A DNA stretch of 64,000 bases from Histoplasma ohiense (taxonomy: Eukaryota > Ascomycota > Eurotiomycetes > Onygenales > Ajellomycetaceae), in the NCBI GenBank assembly GCA_017607445.1, contig JAEVHH010000006.1, forward strand, positions 2,170,001-2,234,000. The letters run 5' to 3'. Positions 60,701 to 64,000 of this stretch are shown in pieces. The stretch's first letter is position 1, and each line of letters starts with the position of its first letter. The position numbers and the translations under genes are program-made. Below the pieces are notes generated by a model. It did not search any database. It worked only from the letters and a program-made list of their open reading frames with translations, and was not told where the DNA came from.

Positions 60701-62660
60701 CAATCTTCAGTGCTTCATGACAACAAAGCAGCTAAATGAGTGTCAGATTTGCTGAATGAAAATGCTCTCAGTGTTTGATTTTGAAATAGAGCATTATTCT
60801 GAGAAAAATAATCCTGCAGATACATCAAATTGTCACTTAGATTTTGTAAAATATACAACTTTCTTGACAGAGCTTTCTACTCTGCAAAAGAAGCTGCATA
60901 AGAGAATCTTTAAATCACTAAAGATAAAAGAAAATACAAAGTTAGATCAATGTATCAAGATGATGTGAAAAGATCTGCAAGCTAATGAAAATTGTTGAAT
61001 GAAGAGATTTGTAGTTGTTGATGACAACAATCTCTGCAGAATAAAGAATGCATCTGCAGATGAGAATGAGATTACAGATGTTACAGAGTTAAATTTAAAG
61101 ACTCTGATATTATGAATTCTAGCTGTCAAGATATTTGAGTCTGAGACAGTCTATTGTAAAGAGATAGCTGAATCTATCATTGAACTCTTACTGCAGATTC
61201 AGAATAGAGACACTGATATGTCTGAACTTCACAGAAAATTAGAGATGAATGATACTAGTATAGATAATTATTTAATCTGAGCAGTAGATAAAAATAATCT
61301 GCTCAGAAAAGATGATAAAGTCTACATACTGTAAGACAAAATCATAAAACATGAAATAATGAAAATGAACTATAATGATTCTCAAAATGATCATTTTGAA
61401 TATGACAAAATCATCAAAGCAATCAAATGCAAGTACTTGTGGCATGATATGAGTGATGAGATTGCAGAATATATGAGAACTTGCAATGTTTGTCAACATA
61501 TCAAGATACCACAGCACAAGCTGTACAGATTGCTACAACCACATTCAGTATCAGATAAGAAATGACATACAATTAGCATGAACTTTATTGAAGATCTGTC
61601 AGATAATAAAAAAAGAAGTCAAATCTATAATACTATTGTTGTATTTGTTGATTTATTTATCAAATGAGCTATAATTGTGCCCACATCTTCAGAGCTAGAT
61701 GCAGAAGAACTTATAGATATTATTGTATAAAAAATTGCAAAGAACTTTGATCTATCTGTGAACATTATTAACAATCAAAATTCATTAATAAATAGCAAGT
61801 TTTGATCAATATTATGTTATCTGCTTTATATCTGATGAAAATTATCAACAGCATTCCACCTGCAAACTGATGGTCAGACAGAACAATTGAACCAGATGAT
61901 TGAATATTATCTTTGCACATATTGCAGCTATCAGCAAGATAATTGAATAGAATGAATTTCTCTAGCACAATGAATATATAACAACATCTTTCACACATTA
62001 ATAAAAATAACATCATCTGAAGCAATGATCAGCTGATCAACTGAACTTCATATAGACATGAAACCTCCAAACACAGATGCATCAAAATTGATGATAGAAC
62101 AAGTGAAATGAATGAAGTAAGTGAAGAACAAAACCTGAGAATGTCTGAAAGCTGTCAAAGCAGCTGAGAAAAAGTATTACAATCAGTGTCATATATCAAA
62201 AAGCTTTAAGATAGAGAACTGAGTAATGCTGTGTGTGAAAAATATATCCACCTTGCAACTCTCACTCAAACTAGATCATCAATTTTTGAGTCTCTTTCAA
62301 ATAATTGATATTCACAGTACACAGATGTATAAACTGAAACTTATACTGCAATATAAAGAAATTCATTCTGTATTTCATGTTTCTCTTCTCAAATCATATC
62401 ACATATACAACAGACAAATCCTGCAAGCAGAACTGATAATTATAGATATGTAAGAGAAATGAGAAGTTGAAGCTATATTAGACAAGCATCAGTACTGCAG
62501 TCAAACACAATATCTTGTCAAATGAAAAGATTGTACAGATATAGATAATTCTTGAAAATCTGAGAAAAACTTGATAAACAGTCAGAAGTACTTGAAACAG
62601 TTTAATAAAATCTATCAGAAGTCAGTCAGTAAATGAAAATGAAGAAAACAATGATAACTG
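57763..62660 (+). pseudogene. C6 gag-pol relic
   Basis: gag from about 57868, with more TAA changes than C1. RT segment 59679-59864 open (LKKDGTLHLCMNYQELNEI, TQLNLRDAYHRIHI), YLDN at about 60016-60027, RNase H 60756-60968, integrase finger 61359-61565, HLQTDGQTEQLNQ near 61858 (HPQ expected), chromodomain near 62470-62530. Confidence 0.83.
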
Positions 62661-62679
62661 CTGAATATATTTATTCCAC

Positions 62680-63821
62680 TCAGAGATTAAAAAACAGATC
62701 TGTCTCAGCTTGATCAGTGTCATTCAAAAAATTGTCATCAAGACAAATCTGCTTATTATCTCAGATTTTCTCAACTGACAAAGCACAATGTTTCAACAAT
62801 GACTTGAGAGCTGCAATCAGTGATGTAATCATCAGAATCTTATCAATCATCATTTCAGTTAGAGTTTCAGAAGAACTGTTTTGTTGAATCTTCTGAATCT
62901 TCACAGCAAAGAATTTAATCACTGCAGTCACAGCACTCTACAAAATGTTAATATTTGAAATGTTCATATCAGCAACAATTAGATTCTCAGCAGTGTTGAT
63001 AACTATCTGAGTCAATTCAACAGCATTCACTGACATCTAATAGAAAGTTAATATTATATACTGTAAAAACATCTGTTTTGAATAATAACTTACTGAATCA
63101 CAGATGTGCTTTGTCACTGAGCAGTGCTTGCATTTTTTATATCAACTCTCAACAGACTCACAATGATGATGAGAGAATGTTATCAAATGTTGAATACAAT
63201 GACAGTAATATACTGCTGTGTTTCTTTCTAATATTTCAATGAAATCATTCACTTTCTCATCTTCATCTATATTATCAGTCAACTCAAATAATGTATCAAG
63301 ATCTTGACTCAGTGAGAATGACACTGATGTAATAGCAGAATGTGAAAACATATTTTCTGAAATACTGCTATAATCAAATGTCATATTCTGCTGTGACAAT
63401 AGATCATCAGAGTTTATATAAAATTCTAAAATCTCATCTACATCTTTGTAGATCTACACATCAAATACAAACCTCACAACAACAGTTTGATATATGACAA
63501 ATCTCTCATCTAAAACTTCATCAGAGAGTAGTATTTTGTGAAATTCATTAATCAAAGATTGATCAGTTTTATAAAAGCACTCAGATATCTATAATCTGTT
63601 AGTACTCTTAACAATCTCAGTTTAAGAAAACTTACAGCAGCACAACTTCTATTTGATATATAGTAGATATGACAGTGTATTCATTCATTGTTTACAAAGC
63701 AAGAATATACTGAAGAGTTCTGCAATCTCTTCAGACAATTCAAGCAAATGCTCTCAATGACAGACAGTATATCACTTTTTATAGACTCTGAATCAGTAAT
63801 AGAAACAGCTGATTCTGACAT
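62680..63821 (-). pseudogene. antisense accessory gene of C6
   Basis: Exon 1 63636-63821 (186), intron 63589-63635 (47, GTAAGT), exon 2 63094-63588 (495), intron 63037-63093 (57, donor GTAAGT intact), exon 3 from 63036 to about 62680. The codon after intron 1 is ATA here instead of ATG, which shows that this ATG is not the start. Exon 2 has stops, so only 63142-63399 is listed as open from a Met. Confidence 0.7.
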
Positions 63822-64000
63822 TCTATCATAATTTTAATTAGTATCAAAATCTTATTCAAAAAAGAAGAAGAAGTAAAAGCAATAAAAAAGAAAAACAGAT
63901 ATTGAAGATTGAAATCAATATTACAATATTGATCAAAAAGATTGCAACAATACAAAACTCAATCCAAAATGAAAAACACAATCACACAATCAAAACTTCA

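Larger units (their letters stand above)
57492..64000 (+). mobile_element. gypsy element C6, runs off the window
   Basis: 5' LTR 57492-57762 (271 bp), left flank GAATC. The internal region is complete through the antisense gene; the 3' LTR would lie just beyond 64000. Confidence 0.93.

Noticed and set aside
7929..64000. TGA as a reassigned tryptophan codon (alternative code)
   Set aside because: Copies of the same element differ TGG/TGA at the same site (for example 8390 vs 35078). Other decay such as TAA for Gln and lost catalytic residues accompanies it, and the intact genes at 1-6 kb use standard codons. A mutational cause is enough.
1..64000. tRNA, rRNA or a telomere/centromere repeat
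   Set aside because: No cloverleaf-like A/B boxes, rRNA segments or TTAGGG-type arrays were noticed by eye; a tRNA scan would be decisive.

Overview
The window reads as nuclear DNA of a filamentous ascomycete fungus, probably Eurotiomycete-like (an inference; no species is named). The grounds are short GT..AG introns with TACTAAC-type branch sites, a fungal APH-family kinase-like gene, a three-exon dynamin-type GTPase, an Argonaute fragment, and Ty3/gypsy chromoviruses, Ty1/copia, LINE and hAT-like elements with RIP-like decay.

Layout. Bases 1-6,188 are a normal gene-bearing stretch: an APH-type phosphotransferase (-), a small unrecognised gene with an unclear 5' end (+), an Argonaute C-terminal fragment (-) and a dynamin-like GTPase (+). 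From about 6,189 to 31,871 lies a deep transposon nest. A minus-strand copia element (E) holds a solo LTR of gypsy family F. That LTR is split by gypsy B1, whose integrase is split by gypsy C1, which in turn holds a 5'-truncated LINE. Most levels are proved by perfect target-site duplications (TSDs). Copia E is further broken by a second LINE copy and by gypsy copies C2, C3 and a solo LTR C4, and it ends at two oppositely oriented hAT-like elements (H1, H2). From 31,872 to 33,611 there is a decayed protein gene (G). It resumes at 54,470, because a 20.9-kb gypsy B2 (33,612-54,464, itself holding gypsy C5 and gypsy F) sits in it with TSD ACAAT. After a 1.6-kb unrecognised higher-GC island comes a second decayed minus-strand reading frame (J, 56,572-57,480). 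It is cut by gypsy C6, which runs off the window end.

Decay. Nearly all element genes are broken by C-to-T and G-to-A changes, and almost every tryptophan position is TGA instead of TGG. By-eye comparison of LTR copies shows that the changes fall mainly at CpG and CpC, much less at CpA. This differs from classical CpA-type RIP.

Most interesting signal. Gypsy family C carries, between pol and the 3' LTR and on the opposite strand to pol, a three-exon gene with identical exon and intron lengths in three copies (186/47/495/57/about 357). Its first exon encodes a six-cysteine pattern. The unrelated gypsy family F has an antisense open frame in the same place with nearly the same cysteine spacing and a splice donor two codons after the last cysteine. 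This looks like a shared accessory antisense gene of fungal chromoviruses.
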